Shown here one piece after another: positions 43,765 through 55,650 of a stretch of 64,000 bases of DNA. The notes beneath the pieces are model-generated. The model was not told the DNA's origin, did not search any database, and saw only the letters and a list, made by a program, of their open reading frames with translations. Source of the stretch: Nematopogon swammerdamellus (Eukaryota; Arthropoda; Insecta; Lepidoptera; Adelidae); assembly GCA_946902875.1 (NCBI GenBank), contig OX336339.1:1482397-1546396 (forward strand), written 5' to 3'. The translations under genes and the position numbers were made by a program. Position 1 is the stretch's first letter; each line of letters begins with the position of its first letter.

Positions 43765-44102
43765 ACATACATACATACATATCACACACGCTGAATCCCA
43801 ACAATCGGGGTAAGCAGAGTAATCGGTGTTGTGCTGCAAGAACTCTGGTCAATTACAGCACAACACCGACTACCACGTTTCGCAAAGTATTCGAACAAGA
43901 TTAAATCGATCAAGCAGCAAGTAAGGCACGACCCACCTGCTGCATGAGTCGGTGGAAGTACCGTGCCAAGGTGAGAGGTGGCGAGCCTGTCGCCCTTCAG
44001 CACGGCATCTTGTCCTTATCCCTTAGTCGCCTTTTACGACATGCATGGGGAGAGATGCAGTGGGGATATTCTTTTTAAGTACCGGCCCCACAAGGTACAC
44101 GG
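43765..44102 (-). repeat. SINE family 2, full length
   Basis: ATACATACATACAT tail through AGTACCGGCCCCACAAGGTA. Confidence 0.72.
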
Positions 44103-44351
44103 TATTATTATATGTTGATAAATATTATCTGAATCTGGATCGAGATCTGGCAGATTGGTTCCGATGGGTCTGTAGAGTTCTGTACACACACACCATAGTC
44201 GGTGCCAGAGTTGACCCCAATAGTGGATTAGTGTCAATGTGCTCACCGGTGCATTGCGGCTTAGGGGCGGACGACGCGACGTCGTCGTGGGGCAAGCAAC
44301 AGTGTTTCCAAACAATCGAGAGGTAAACGGCAGAGTGTAAATTATTATTAC

Positions 44352-44780
44352 TTTTTAGGTTTCCGTATCCGTACGGAAGCCTATTACTAAGCCTACGCCG
44401 TCTGTCTGTCTGTCCGTCTGTCTGTCTGAGGGCTGTATCTCTTGAAACGTAATAGGTAGCCCGTTGAAATTTTCATAGAGTATGTGTTTAAAAAATAAAA
44501 AAAAATTTGAAAAAGTAAAAAATTAACGGGGTCCCCATACAAGAAACTAAAAAGTGTATGCGCGCCATCTACCGAAAACAGTATGAAACAGCGCTGACCA
44601 TGACATGGCGATACGGAACCCTCGGTGCGCGAGTTCGACTTGCACTTGGCCGGTTTTTACTATTTGTTGGCACTTCCTATTACGGTTCAAAAGATACAAC
44701 ACTCGGACGGACGGACGGGCAGACAGAGGATGTAGGCTTCATATAAATAGGCTTCCTTATGGACACGGAACCCTAAAATA
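44352..44780 (+). repeat. family 4 repeat with a reversed second piece
   Basis: TTTTTAGGTTTCCGTATCCG to CACTTGGCCGG at 44655. The next 120 bp (AAGATACAACACTCGGACGG to ACGGAACCCTAAAAT) read as a reverse copy end. Confidence 0.6.
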
Positions 44781-44966
44781 TTTTAACATATTTTTTTATT
44801 CGGCTTTTCTTTTTTACCATGTTTTTCAGGAATTAACGAACTGAGGAAGCGCGAGGTGGTAATCTTGTGCTATCAATCTGGGACACCCTGTACATTATAG
44901 ACGGCGAACTCTGAACTGTGGTGAAGTGGTTGAGCTAACCACAAATTAAGGAAGTGACCTAGCCTA

Positions 44967-45635
44967 AGGGTCAATTCACACCGAGACACGACGCGACGCG
45001 ACGCGACATGAAATGCAAGAAGAAGCTCGAGAGATCGCTCGGCGTATCGAAAACTTGGAATGCCTCGTCGGGCGCAGCGCCACGTCTCAGGTCGCAGGGC
45101 CACGTCTCGCGACGTAGCGCCACGTCTCGCGACGCAGGGCCACGTCTCGCAACGCAGCGCGACGTCTCACCGCTCGCGCGCGGCGAGACATTCGGCTGCG
45201 GGAGCGGCGTCGAACGACGCGTCGTTCGACGCCGCTCGATGTAACCTACACGTATCTAGTTCGCTTTCGCGCTCTCACTAAAATTTGCAACTTTTTAGGT
45301 TTTCGTATCCCGTACGGAAGCCTATTACTACGCCTACAACGTCTGTCCGTCCGTCCGTCCGATGGCTGTATCTTTGGAACCGTAATAGCTAGCAGGTGGA
45401 AATTTCCACAGAATAGGTATGTGTTATTTTATAAATTATATTCTGTAAATTTAAAATTAAGGAGAGTCCCCATAACAAGAAACGAGTTTTGTCAAGGTTT
45501 TTTTTGTGTTTCGGAAACCTCCATGCGCGAGTCCGACTCGCACTTGGCCGGTTTTTTTTGTAGTAAAGTAAGTTTTATACTGCATCGCTATCTTGAAATG
45601 TCGCGTCGCGTCGCGTCTCGTTGTGAACTGACCCT
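44967..45635. mobile_element. GC-rich TIR element (669 bp) with nested family 4 repeat
   Basis: Ends AGGGTCAATTCACACCGAGA and the near-complement ending GTTGTGAACTGACCCT, each continued by GCGACGCGACGCGAC. Inside are 20-bp tandem units (GCAGGGCCACGTCTCGCGAC), a perfect 36-bp palindrome (45202-45237) and a family 4 copy at 45293-45565. Confidence 0.78.
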
Positions 45636-46390
45636 AAGCCGCCAGCTGGGCAGTGTCAACGTACTAATGACATGGGTAATCGAATGAGCGCGCGCGCCGC
45701 GCCGCCGCCGCCGCGCCGGCGCCGCCGCCGAGCCGACCGACCAGCGCCTGCGCTTCAATCTCGCAACAATTGCGCTATTCGTTAGATTCACTTCGCTAGG
45801 TTGCATTACTCTGCTAGACACATCCATATTCGACAGCACTAGAGGCTAGTCAAGAACGTTAGAAGAGGTAGGGACGTCGGACTGTCCAATGCATGTATGA
45901 GAACCAGCGTCGCCGAGCTCCGCGGGTAGCGGAGGGGACGGCGCGCGCTCTGATTGGATGATATCGAGTGGGGGAAGGTTGACGCTATGTGGCCAGCGGG
46001 CGACCAACGAATGCACTCTTGCTGGCACAAAAAGGCCAGTGACTATTTTAGAAATTGTAAACGTTTTGCCATTTTACATATTTTTTTCTAATTGTATTTA
46101 TTGCTGCATTGCATTTAGTTATATTATTTTGTTGTGCTGTATAAATTATTAATTTTTTCCTGTTCTTTTTGTATTATTCTGTTTTTGTTATTATGTGTGT
46201 TATTATAAGGTATTGTTTTATGTTGTTATTTATAGTGTTAGTCTTTGTTTGTAGATAAAAAAAAGTATCGTGTTTATTAAACACAGACACTAAGAAACAT
46301 AATATGTTTCTTAGTGTTTTCTATTTATTACTCTGGGCCCATCTGAAAAACAGCGCTATAGGTCGCCTTGTGCTCCTATAGCAAATGCTG
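45636..46390. other. GC-rich block then AT-rich stretch
   Basis: 45690-45735 is CGCCGC-rich. 45843-45885 (GGCTAGTCAAGAACGTTAGA) recurs inverted at about 46953-46996, so the region may be inside a foldback element. 46286-46316 is a 14-bp-arm palindrome. Confidence 0.4.
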
Positions 46391-46905
46391 AGATTGGTCC
46401 ATATTATTTTCTTTATTTCACATTTTTATAATAATTTATATTAATTTTACACATATTATACTATAAAAAGTAATAAAAATACACAACATTAATACAAATT
46501 TAAAAAAACGGTAATAACGCCGGCGGCGGGCGACATGTCTCCAAGCGCGCCGGCGGGTACAGGCCCTGGCTACGGAGCTGTCCGAGACGACGCGAGACTA
46601 GCTTCGAGCGATGGGTGGTGGTAACTGAGACACGTAGGCCACCACCACCCCCATCTCGGAGAGCTCCGTATCCGCCGGACTGCACGGCGACATCGCGCAG
46701 CTGTTTTAAACTTCTTCTTCTTCGCGCGCGCGTCGCCTGATGTTCGCACAGCCAGCACCACCGGTCCATATTGTCATTACTTGTGTTATTAATTTAGGTT
46801 TTACGTGTATAATTTCATGTTTTTGTAATGCTTTCTTTTTTTTTTTGTATACCTATTAATGACAATAAATCATATTTTTCTTTTCTTTTCTTTTCTTTTC
46901 TTTTC
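46390..46905 (-). repeat. interspersed repeat with CGCCGGCGGG block
   Basis: AACGGTAATAACGCCGGCGG, CTACGGAGCTGTCCGAGACG, ending TTTTCTTTTCTTTTC. A second copy is the insertion at 51025-51415. Confidence 0.6.
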
Positions 46906-47032
46906 AATGTTATTGGTACGTTCTTACTAATATCGTGTTACGCTGGCGCGGGGAAGGTCCGACGTCCCTACCTCTTCTAACGTTCTTGAGGCTAGTACTA
47001 GCCAAATGCTGGTTTATGCACAACATTATGGG

Positions 47033-47440
47033 CGGCGGGTGGCCTAGTGGTCTGGGCGTCGGCTTCTCTTGCGAGAGGTCCGAGGTTCGAATCCGGTCCA
47101 AACCAATGAGTTTTTTTTTTCTGATGGAAACATTTTCGTACATACCCTACACCTGCTGCTTCACCGTTCGCAACCGGTGTAAAACTGTAGTTCCCTCCCT
47201 TCCCTTGCCCCTTACTAGGTGGTAGGCTCAAATTGTAGCCGACTGGGTTGCTACCGCCGTACTGGATGTAAGATGGCCGCATAGCAGCCTCGGTTGTGTT
47301 CTCCTCTAGTCCAGTATAGCCAGCAATTCCAAGGGAAGTCTCCGGTATGGCACCTACCTTCTCGCAGGTGATATTAGATGGTCGGAGCATGTGCTTTGGC
47401 CCCTCCGACTCAGTGACCCATAACGGACTACATAAAAAAA
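47033..47440 (+). repeat. SINE family 3, full length
   Basis: tRNA-like head GGGTGGCCTAGTGGTCTGGG and GAGGTTCGAATCCGG; body to AACGGACTACATAAAAAAA. Confidence 0.8.
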
Positions 47441-47562
47441 AAGTTGTCAACTTTCGCACTAGGAATTTGCGAGTTAGCGCTTTGAAAAGAGCTGCATCGA
47501 TATATATCTCTATCTCTACTTCTTATGAAAAGTTTAATTACAAATTTAAAAAACCCTCGTAC

Positions 47563-47893
47563 GTACCGTGTGGGGCCGGTACTTTAAAATAATAGCCCCA
47601 CTGCATCTCTCCCCGTGCATGTCGTAAAAAAGCGACTAAGGGATATGACTCCCTTCTTATATTACTAGGTGGTAGGGTTTAGCCCGCCCGGGTTGGTACC
47701 ACCGCACTGAATGAAAGGTCGGTCGAAACGGCTATGTAAATCGTTTGTGTTTTCCGTCCAGTTCAGTGTAGCCGGCACGACCGAAGGGTAGCACCGACGT
47801 GGCATCAAGTTCACCCGGTGTTATGGGCTGACATCACGGATGTTGTAGGTGACGTAGCCAACCGTGTCAGTTTCAATAAAAAAAAATAAAAAA
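47563..47893 (+). repeat. SINE family 1, full length
   Basis: GTACCGTGTGGGGCCGGTAC to GTCAGTTTCAATAAAAAAA. Confidence 0.75.
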
Positions 47894-47899
47894 TAAAAA

Positions 47900-48345
47900 A
47901 AACCCTCGACGCTAAAAAATTCAAAAATAATTTATGTTTACATACATACATATCACACACGCTGAATCCCGACAATCGGGGTAAGCAGAGTAATCGGTGT
48001 TGTCCTGCAAGAACTCTGGTAAATTACAGCACAACACCGACCAACACGTTTCGCAAAGAATTCGAACAAGATTCAATCGATCAAGCAGCAAGTAAGGCAC
48101 GAAGACCCACCTGCTGCATGACTCGGTGGAAGTACCATGTCAAGGTGAGAGGTTGCCAGCCTGTCGCCCTTTAGCACGGCATCTTGTCCTTATCCCTTAG
48201 TCGCCTTTTACGACATGCATGGGGAGAGATGCAGTGGGGCTATTCTTTTCAAGTACCGGCCCTACACGGTAAAATTTATGTTTACCGCTAAGTAAATAAA
48301 ATTTGAACACTCAGAGCTGCGCGGGAATTTACTTAAGTATTACTT
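47900..48345. mobile_element. CCCGAC-type element split by a SINE family 2
   Basis: AACCCTCGACGCTAAAAAAT then, after a minus-strand SINE at 47940-48275, ATTTATGTTTACCGCTAAGT. The AATTTATGTTTAC repeated at the junctions is a likely target duplication. Confidence 0.6.
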
Positions 48346-48597
48346 TTCTCACACTTAACTCTTTTGCCTACAACCTACTTACATTTCACTATATTAATCG
48401 GCTCTCAAACATCAAAAGGTTGACTGGAAGATATGTCTGTAAGGGATAAGTACATATTTGCACCTCATGTTTCTAATTTTTCTTGGAACAAGAAAACATT
48501 TTCTATCTATCTATATAATTTTAACAAAAAATTAAAGCACAGAACTCTACCATTCGTAGGTAGTTTTAGGCATTTAGTTTTGGATTTTAACCAATTT
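48276..48597. other. remainder of split element plus LINE-end traces
   Basis: CGGCTCTCAAACATCAAAAG-TTGACTGG resembles the AAGGCGGACTTA LINE-end family in reverse. No gene. Confidence 0.3.
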
Positions 48598-48920
48598 ATA
48601 AGGGTTCGGTATCCGTTGTACGGGGCCCTATTACTAAGCCTACGCCGTCTGTCTGTCTGTCTGTCCGTCTGTCTGAGGGCTGTATCTCATGAACCGTAAT
48701 AGGTAGCCCATTGAAATTTTCACAGAATTATTGTGGCCGATATAGCAATAAATTAAAAAAAAAAGAAAAAGTAAAACATTCAAGGGGATCGCCATACAAT
48801 AAACTAAAAAGTGTATGCGCGCCCTACCTATAAAACAGTATGAAGCAGCGCTGACCATGACATGGCGATACGGAACCCTCGGTGCGCGAGTTCAACTCGC
48901 ACTTGGCCGGTTTTTCAGTA
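48598..48920 (+). repeat. family 4 repeat
   Basis: TAAGGGTTCGGTATCCGTTG to CTCGCACTTGGCCGG. Confidence 0.62.
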
Positions 48921-49038
48921 AAACCGGTTTCGCGCACGTAGGTAGGTAGATTGGACTCGAACTGAGGCATAGTTTAAACAGACTAGTTAACCGTCTTCCG
49001 TTTTTTTTGTTTTTTTTTACGGACACTGACACGATTGA

Positions 49039-49107
<69 letters not shown>

Positions 49108-49126
49108 CCTCCCTCCCTCCCCCCCC

Positions 49127-49184
<58 letters not shown>

Positions 49185-49235
49185 CTCTCTCTCTCTATCT
49201 TCCTATCTATCCCTATCTCTCTCTCTTTCTCTCTG
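49039..49235. repeat. CT / CCCT / poly-C / CTAT microsatellite
   Basis: Long CT run, CCCT units, about 18 C in a row, more CT, then CTAT. Any open frame across it is low-complexity. Confidence 0.92.
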
Positions 49236-49610
49236 GAATTGCATTACCACCATAATGGGATGTTGTGAGTTGTGACAGCCCTGGTGGCTCGGCGCAGCTT
49301 AGGTTATTATTTTTAAAATGGGCTCCAGTTAACCTACTCGTCTCCTTTTACTGTGACTGAGGTGCAACGGTTAGCCACCGTTACATAAGCCGGGCGGCTT
49401 GTGGATTGCTTATTCGGCGGCTTGTAGGCCAGACAATATCTGTGTCGCAGGACTGGTTTGTGAGGGACATCGACCTCTACGTTTTATCTACTACTGCAGA
49501 TAAATATCTAGAACAGTGCTTCTCAAAGTTTTTTCTGTATTTGGACGCCAATATAATTTTTTTTTCATTTGAGGACCCCTAGCAGATTTGTTCTATGAAT
49601 TTATATTGTA

Positions 49611-50642
49611 TACAGGGTGTTTGGCACATCGACCGACAATGTTTTTTGTAGGTAAGTGGGGTCATTTGCAACGTTTTGACCCATGATACCTTTTGTCAGA
49701 TGTCACGTGGTATAAAGATATGATTTCTTTTTTATTTTTGAAAATCCGCAGAAGCGCTCAATTGCTGTCACTTTTTTTTAAATTAATTAAGAAATTAAGA
49801 TTCTGTCACATTTATACCTTGTTCTCGGGACTTTGGGAGGTCATAAAACCTTTTCATGGTAGATAGATAGATAGATAGAAATACTTTATTGCTCCAAAAC
49901 ATTTAACAGTAACAAACGATAGGTAATTTACATGAGGGGCAAAGGCGGACTTATCCCTTACAGGGATTTCTCCCAGTCAACCTTTGGATGTTTGAGAGTC
50001 GTATGTTGTGAGATATAAGTAGGTAGTAGCAAAAGACTTGAGTGTGGGAATGTAAAATATAATATATGGAAAATAACTATGATAAACTATAATATACTTG
50101 CACTACATAATATAAGTACATACCAGTTTAAACGTAGAAATGGCAAATTATAAATTAAATTAAATACATAAAACTATAAATTAAATACATATGTATTAAA
50201 GATTATATAATACATAATACCTAAATATATACATACATACATACTTGTCCATTCAGAATTAAAGGACTTTTTTTAACTTTTTTTTTATTTAATTTTTTTT
50301 ATTGAAACTGACACGATTGGCTACATCACCTACGACATCCATGATGTCAGCCCATAACACCGGGTGAAGTTGGTGCCACGTCAGTGCTTCATCAAATAAT
50401 TTTTTTTTTTGGAACAAGGATACAACGTAAAATTCAATAAAGTTTATTTCGTGCTGATACAATCATAAAAAGTTAAAAAAAAGTTACAAGGGTTTAAAGC
50501 TGGGATTTTGGTAATTTTCAAAAATAAAGAAAAAAAAATCGTATCTTTATACCACGTGACATCTGACAAAAGGTATCATGGGTCAAAACGTTGCAAATGA
50601 CCCCACTTACCTACAAAAAAAATTTGTGCCGAACACCCTGTA
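49611..50642. mobile_element. TIR element with about 130-bp inverted ends, nested insertions
   Basis: TACAGGGTGTTTGGCACATC... with GGTAAGTGGGGTCATTTGCA and GATACCTTTTGTCAGATGTC pairs with the complement at 50508-50642. It holds a LINE end (49865-50015) and a minus-strand SINE family 1 piece (50300-50392). No transposase ORF. Confidence 0.82.
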
Positions 50643-50874
50643 TATAAAAAAAAACAGAAAAATATTATACCGGCATAATATTACGAGCATATCTTCATTA
50701 GCACTACATACTCACATAAATTACAAATTCAAAAACCCCCGACCCTTAAAGGTCCAAAATCATTTGCGTTTACTTACTTAAAGGAGTCGGAGATCCCATG
50801 GCTCCATGGCTTCAATTTAGTGGTCATTGCAATATATGACTCATCCTTCACCGCGGATAGTTTTCAAAACCTCT

Positions 50875-51620
50875 TAGGGAACCCTATTACTAAGCCTACG
50901 CCGTCTGTCTGTCTGTCTGTCTGTCCGAGGGCTGTATCTCTTGAACCGTAATAGGTAGCTCGTTGAAATTTTCACAGAATATATGTGTTATTTATTATGG
51001 CCGATTAAACAACAAATAAGGTTAAGTTACAACAGTTATGGTCAAAGGTTAGGCTTATAATCAGCGGCACTGAAATGCCAGTGCCACATGCTGCGCTTAC
51101 ACCTTTTTTTTCAATTCACGACTCATTCTGTACATTGTATAAAGATTGTATATGTCCTTTTTTTTAAATTTTACATTAATTTTACATAGTCATACTACAC
51201 TACAAAGTAATAAAATATACAAAATTAATATAAAAGTTAAATAAAAACGGTAATACCGCCGGCGGCGCCGGGAGACAAACATCCAAGCACGCCGGCGGGT
51301 GCAGGCCGTGGCTACGGAGCTCTCCGGGACGACACGAGGCAAGCTACGAGCAAGTATATGTTATTAATAAGAGAATTGAAAAATAAATAATTTTGATTTG
51401 ATTTGATTTGAACAAATAATAAAAATAAGAAAAAGTAAAAAGTTCACGTGGGTGAAGTGAATTTTTGATACAAGAAACTAAAAAGTGTATGCGCGCCATC
51501 TACCGAAAAGAGTATGAAGCATTTTAACTAATCCATAGATGGCGTGTGTGGCGCTGACTATGACATGGCGATACGGAACCCTCGGTGCGCGAGTACAACT
51601 CGCTCTTGGCCGGTTTTTAC
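50875..51620 (+). repeat. family 4 repeat split by an insertion
   Basis: The 5' part (CTATTACTAAGCCTACGCCG) stops near 51018 and resumes near 51412 at AACAAATAATAAAAATAAGA. The insert 51019-51411 ends TTTGATTTGATTTG and is flanked by AACAAATAA-type repeats. Confidence 0.7.
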
Positions 51621-51621
51621 T

Positions 51622-52334
51622 TTTCTGCGGTTAGCTCTTCATAAGGTCACACAAGTAAATTTTGTGTCGGCCTCCGAATGTGATTGCTCGAAAAATGACC
51701 GCAGCGATGCAATTATAGTTTCATTGCAAGGTCGACTTCATTTTCGTAAAGCCCATAACCCCAATTACGCCTTCAGACAGGTAGAGCTGGTGCCATGTCA
51801 GTACTTCCCTTTGGTCTAATCTGTGGTCTAACTAAGAATACAATTTTATGTAATTTTTTATGTAAACCAGCATGGGTGGCTGTGCCGAGAGACCAATGGT
51901 GCAATCAACAGAGCCAAAATCCCCTCTCCTCGCGAAACCACGCTCAGTTAGGTGCTGGTTACCTACCCCTCCGTATATTTTAATTAAATAAGCAGTGGTT
52001 CCGTATCGCTGGAGGCCGGGAGGACTGGAGGAAAATTGGAGAGGCGTATGCCCAGCAGTGGACGCTTACACGCTGACTGAGTGACTGACATATTTTAATT
52101 AAATGATTAATTAATTAAATTGCTAAGATGATGTCATGAATACAATTAACTGTTGCCAGCAAAAATAAAATTGCAAGATTGGTAATGCATGGCAAGGACG
52201 GATGCTTTCAACTCACGCGCAAGGTTTTGAGTGTTGCTCGTGTAACAAGCTTTTGCTCGCGGCTTCGCTCGCGACATTATAGTCAGGAGAGTATACTAAG
52301 CGGAAAATTTGTAAGGAACGTTGTAACTAACTCG
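51622..52334. other. mixed repeat fragments
   Basis: GCATGGGTGGC repeat at 51855-51965, LINE ORF2 tail at 52000-52085 (REDWRKIGEAYAQQWTLTR), and a Helitron-tip piece at about 52247-52273. No host gene. Confidence 0.45.
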
Positions 52335-52525
52335 TCAGCCTCGGTAGCTCAGTTGTGCGATATAGGTCGACTGCCGTTAATGATTTTAAGCACACCTGGA
52401 CACGGTCAGAACCTGGGCTGGGCGACCGTTAGACCGCACTGGGAAGCACTGACATGGCATCTAGTTCACCAAGATGATATGGACTGATATCACTGATTTT
52501 GTGTCAGTTTCCATTTCAGAAAATT
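52335..52525 (+). repeat. tRNA-headed SINE, shortened
   Basis: TCAGCCTCGGTAGCTCAGTT head, then directly to the GGAAGCACTGACATGGCATC part of family 1. The middle is deleted. Confidence 0.6.
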
Positions 52526-52544
52526 AAAACATAGGCTAATAATA

Positions 52545-52697
52545 ATAATAAAATTCAGTTCCGGTTACGCTAAGATGTGGCTCTCATACAAACCGAATTG
52601 ATCCGCGCGCTAAAATAAAGGTACGGTAGCGGGCTTACTTACTTTCTTCTTTTTAAATACGAATTTCACGCGAGCGAAGCTGCGGTCAAAAGTTAGT
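52545..52697 (+). mobile_element. Helitron 3' half
   Basis: AAAATTCAGTTCCGGTTACG to GTCAAAAGTTAGT; the CTAG tip is mutated to TTAG. Confidence 0.6.
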
Positions 52698-53085
52698 TTA
52701 TAATATAACCAGCTTTTACTTAGTGAAAACCGCACGTGAATCGGTCCAGCCGTTTTCAATTTTTCGTGTCACAGACAGACAGACGTTGCGCTATATAGAG
52801 AAGAGAAGAAGTTGCCGATGTGTTGCAAAATATTTCGCAATGTTTTGTACACGCGAGAGGTGTAAGTCAGGGGTCTACGCTGTCACCTCTACTCTTCAGA
52901 CGAAATGTTACTTTATCTCGGACTGACACACTACAATGCAATACCTGCATATTAATAACTCGCTCATAAACACCGCTATTGTTCTGTGAAATATTTTGTA
53001 ATAGTCTGAGGTCACTTCATATAATGGTTATATTTTAGGCACCTACAGTAATATTTTTTACATGAAACATAACATTGGTGCCGGC
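52698..53085. other. unassigned AT-rich stretch
   Basis: AAAACCGCACGTGAATCGGT near 52728 resembles the CCGCATCCAAATCGGTCC part of the CCCCGAC-ended elements. The rest is unknown. Confidence 0.3.
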
Positions 53086-53930
53086 CTGACCTGTTACAAC
53101 TGTGATGCAAGCCCATTACATGTTGTACCTGTCGAAGCTAGGTGCCATGACATTGTTTGTTTCCTTTCGATCACAAAAAAAATATGATAAACTTTACAAG
53201 GAAAACATTTGCTGGTTCCGCGCGTGATGTGGCCTTACCTACGTGATGTACTTATCAAAGCTAGGTTGACATTTATGTCAGTGCTTCCTTTCGATCGCAA
53301 ACAAATTATAATAAACCATAAGAGGATATAATCTGCTTGTTACACACGTGATGGGGCCTTACCTACGTGTTGTAATTATAAAAGCTAGGTTGATATATGT
53401 CAGTGCTTCCTTTCGATCGCAAAGAAATTATAATAAACCATACAAGGATATAATCTGCTTGTCACACACGTAATGTGGCCTTACATACGTGTTGTAATTA
53501 TCAAAGCTAGGTTGACATATGTCATTGCTTCCTTTCGATCACAAAGAAATTATAATAAACCATACAAGAATATAATCTGCTTGTTACACACGTAATGTGG
53601 CCTTACCTATGTGTTGTAATTATCAAAGGTAGGTTGACATATGTCAGTGCTTCCTTTCGATCGCAAACAAATTATAATAAACCATACAGGGATATAATCT
53701 GCTTGTTACATACGTGATGGGGCCTTACCTACGTGTTGTAATTATCAAAATTAGGTTGACATATGGCAGTGCTTCCTTTCGATCACAAGCAAATCATGAC
53801 AAACTTTACAAGGATAACACCTGCTTAGTTACACACGCAATTGGATTTACCTACGCGTTGCACCTATCGAAACAAGGTTGACATATGTCAGTGTTTCCTT
53901 TCGATGACAAGCAACACCTGCTTGTGACTC
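53086..53930. repeat. about 121-bp satellite, seven units
   Basis: TTCCTTTCGATC recurs near 53160, 53286, 53407, 53528, 53649, 53771 and 53895. Each unit has ATAATCTGCTTGTTACACAC and AGGTTGACATATGTCAGTGC. Confidence 0.88.
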
Positions 53931-54094
53931 TGCTTTATTCGATGTGGTTATTTAGACGTATTGAGGTAATTGAACTCGTGAATTGATATTGTTATAACAG
54001 TGACCTCGTGTGAGTCATATCACTCAATCACCATCACTTGGACTTGGATTCATAAAGTGGTCGCGTCAGTTCAGTAAGAAAAACAATATTACTT

Positions 54095-54475
54095 TTTTAG
54101 GGTTCCGTATCCGTAATAATTAGCCGGATGAAATTTTTCACATAACATGTTTTATTATGACGGATATCCTAACCAATAATAAATAAAAAAAAACCCGCCA
54201 AGTGCGAGTCGGACTCGCGCACCGAGGTTTCCGTACCACAAAAAAAAAACATTGAAAAAAAACACGTTTCTCGTATCGGAACCCCCCTTAATTTCTCACG
54301 TTTTAATTTTTTTATTATATATTATTGTTATATCGGCCATAATAACACATATTCGGTGAACATTTCAACAGTGCTACCTATTACGGTTCAAAAGATACAG
54401 CAGTAGGACAGACAGACAGACGGCCTAGGCTTAGTAATAGGCTTCCGTACGGTATACGGAAATCTAAAAAACAAA
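54095..54475 (-). repeat. family 4 repeat
   Basis: AAACCCGCCAAGTGCGAGTC to GGTATACGGAAATCTAAAAA. Preceded by a short plus-strand piece of the same family from 54095. Confidence 0.6.
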
Positions 54476-54819
54476 ACAAAAACACAAAATAAGGAGGACC
54501 CCAAACAAATTGATTTTGGGCGTCGTCAGCTCAACAATCCATGCAGACGGTGCCAAGTGTCTCGCTTATCAAAAGAAAAAAAAAGCAACGTTGGTTCCAT
54601 CCAACGAAAGGCAATGAACTGAATGGGTTGTACGTGTGGTGTGTGGTCTACTTTCATTTCACCTCGCTCGTGGTGTCAAGGTCATATTTAGTTGTTTGGG
54701 TGAAGTTTTCTTTAAATTTTGGTATACCTACATGTATTATAATTTTTTTTTTGGTATGACGGAGGAAAGGGAGGTTTTCAGTGTCGCCAGTTTCAGACCG
54801 ATTTTAAATAGTCATAGAT
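54476..54819. other. unassigned stretch
   Basis: No clear element. A 72-codon plus frame (54541-54759) has no recognisable similarity. Confidence 0.3.
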
Positions 54820-55142
54820 ATCACACACGCTGAATCCCGACAATCGGGGTAAGCAGAGTTATCGGTGTTGTGCTGCAAGAACTCTGTTAAATTACAGCAC
54901 AACACCGACCACCACGTTTCGCAAAGTATTCGAACAAGATTAAATCGATCAAGCAGCAAGTAAGGCACGAAGACCCACCTGCTGCATGACTCGGTGGAAG
55001 TACCGTGCCAAGGTGAGAGGTGGCGAGCCTGTCGCCCTTTAGCATGGCATCTTGTTCTTATCCCTTAGTCGCGTTTTACGACATGCATGGGGAGAGATGC
55101 AGTGGGGTAATTATTTTTAAGTACCGAACCCACACGGTACAT
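54820..55142 (-). repeat. SINE family 2, full length
   Basis: ATATCACACACGCTGAATCC through AGTACCGAACCCACACGGTA. Confidence 0.72.
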
Positions 55143-55384
55143 TAAATAGTCATGTAGTTGTTATTGATGAACTTTATCGATTGAAAAGCTGTGAACTCGA
55201 ATGTATACCCTCGGACGGACGGACAGACAGACAGACGGCTTATTAATAAGCTTCCGCACGTCTACGGAATCCTAAAATCGGACTATAATAAAGAAAAATA
55301 CAAAAAAATATTCGTTAAAATATACCTAATACGTGTTCATTTTCGGTAGAGTTCAATGAATGTTCATAGGATTGCAATTTTCGT

Positions 55385-55650
55385 TATTTATAGAAACTGA
55401 CACCTACAACATCCGAACTATTTACATGTATCCGTTTCGACGGACGTTTCATTCAGTACGGTGGTACCAACCCGGGCGGGATAAACCCTACCACCTAGTA
55501 AGGTAAGAAGGGAAGGGACCGACAGTTTTACGTGAAATCCGAACCACGGTCAGCCTCCAACGGTCGAGCGGTCACCCATCCAATTATTGACCGCGCTCAG
55601 GGTTGCTTAACAACAGTCTACCGACCGCCCCACTGAGCTACCGAGGCTCA
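55385..55650 (-). repeat. tRNA-headed SINE with family 1 body, intact
   Basis: ACTGACACCTACAACATCCG then GGTGGTACCAACCCGGGCGG; reverse head GACCGCCCCACTGAGCTACC-GAGGCT. Clearest hybrid copy. Confidence 0.72.

Noticed and set aside
46500..46769. Host gene with Arg-rich product
   Set aside because: Lies inside an interspersed repeat whose second copy (51230-51360) breaks the frame.
49007..49268. Ser/Leu/Pro-rich proteins
   Set aside because: Microsatellite translated in two frames; no start context or similarity.
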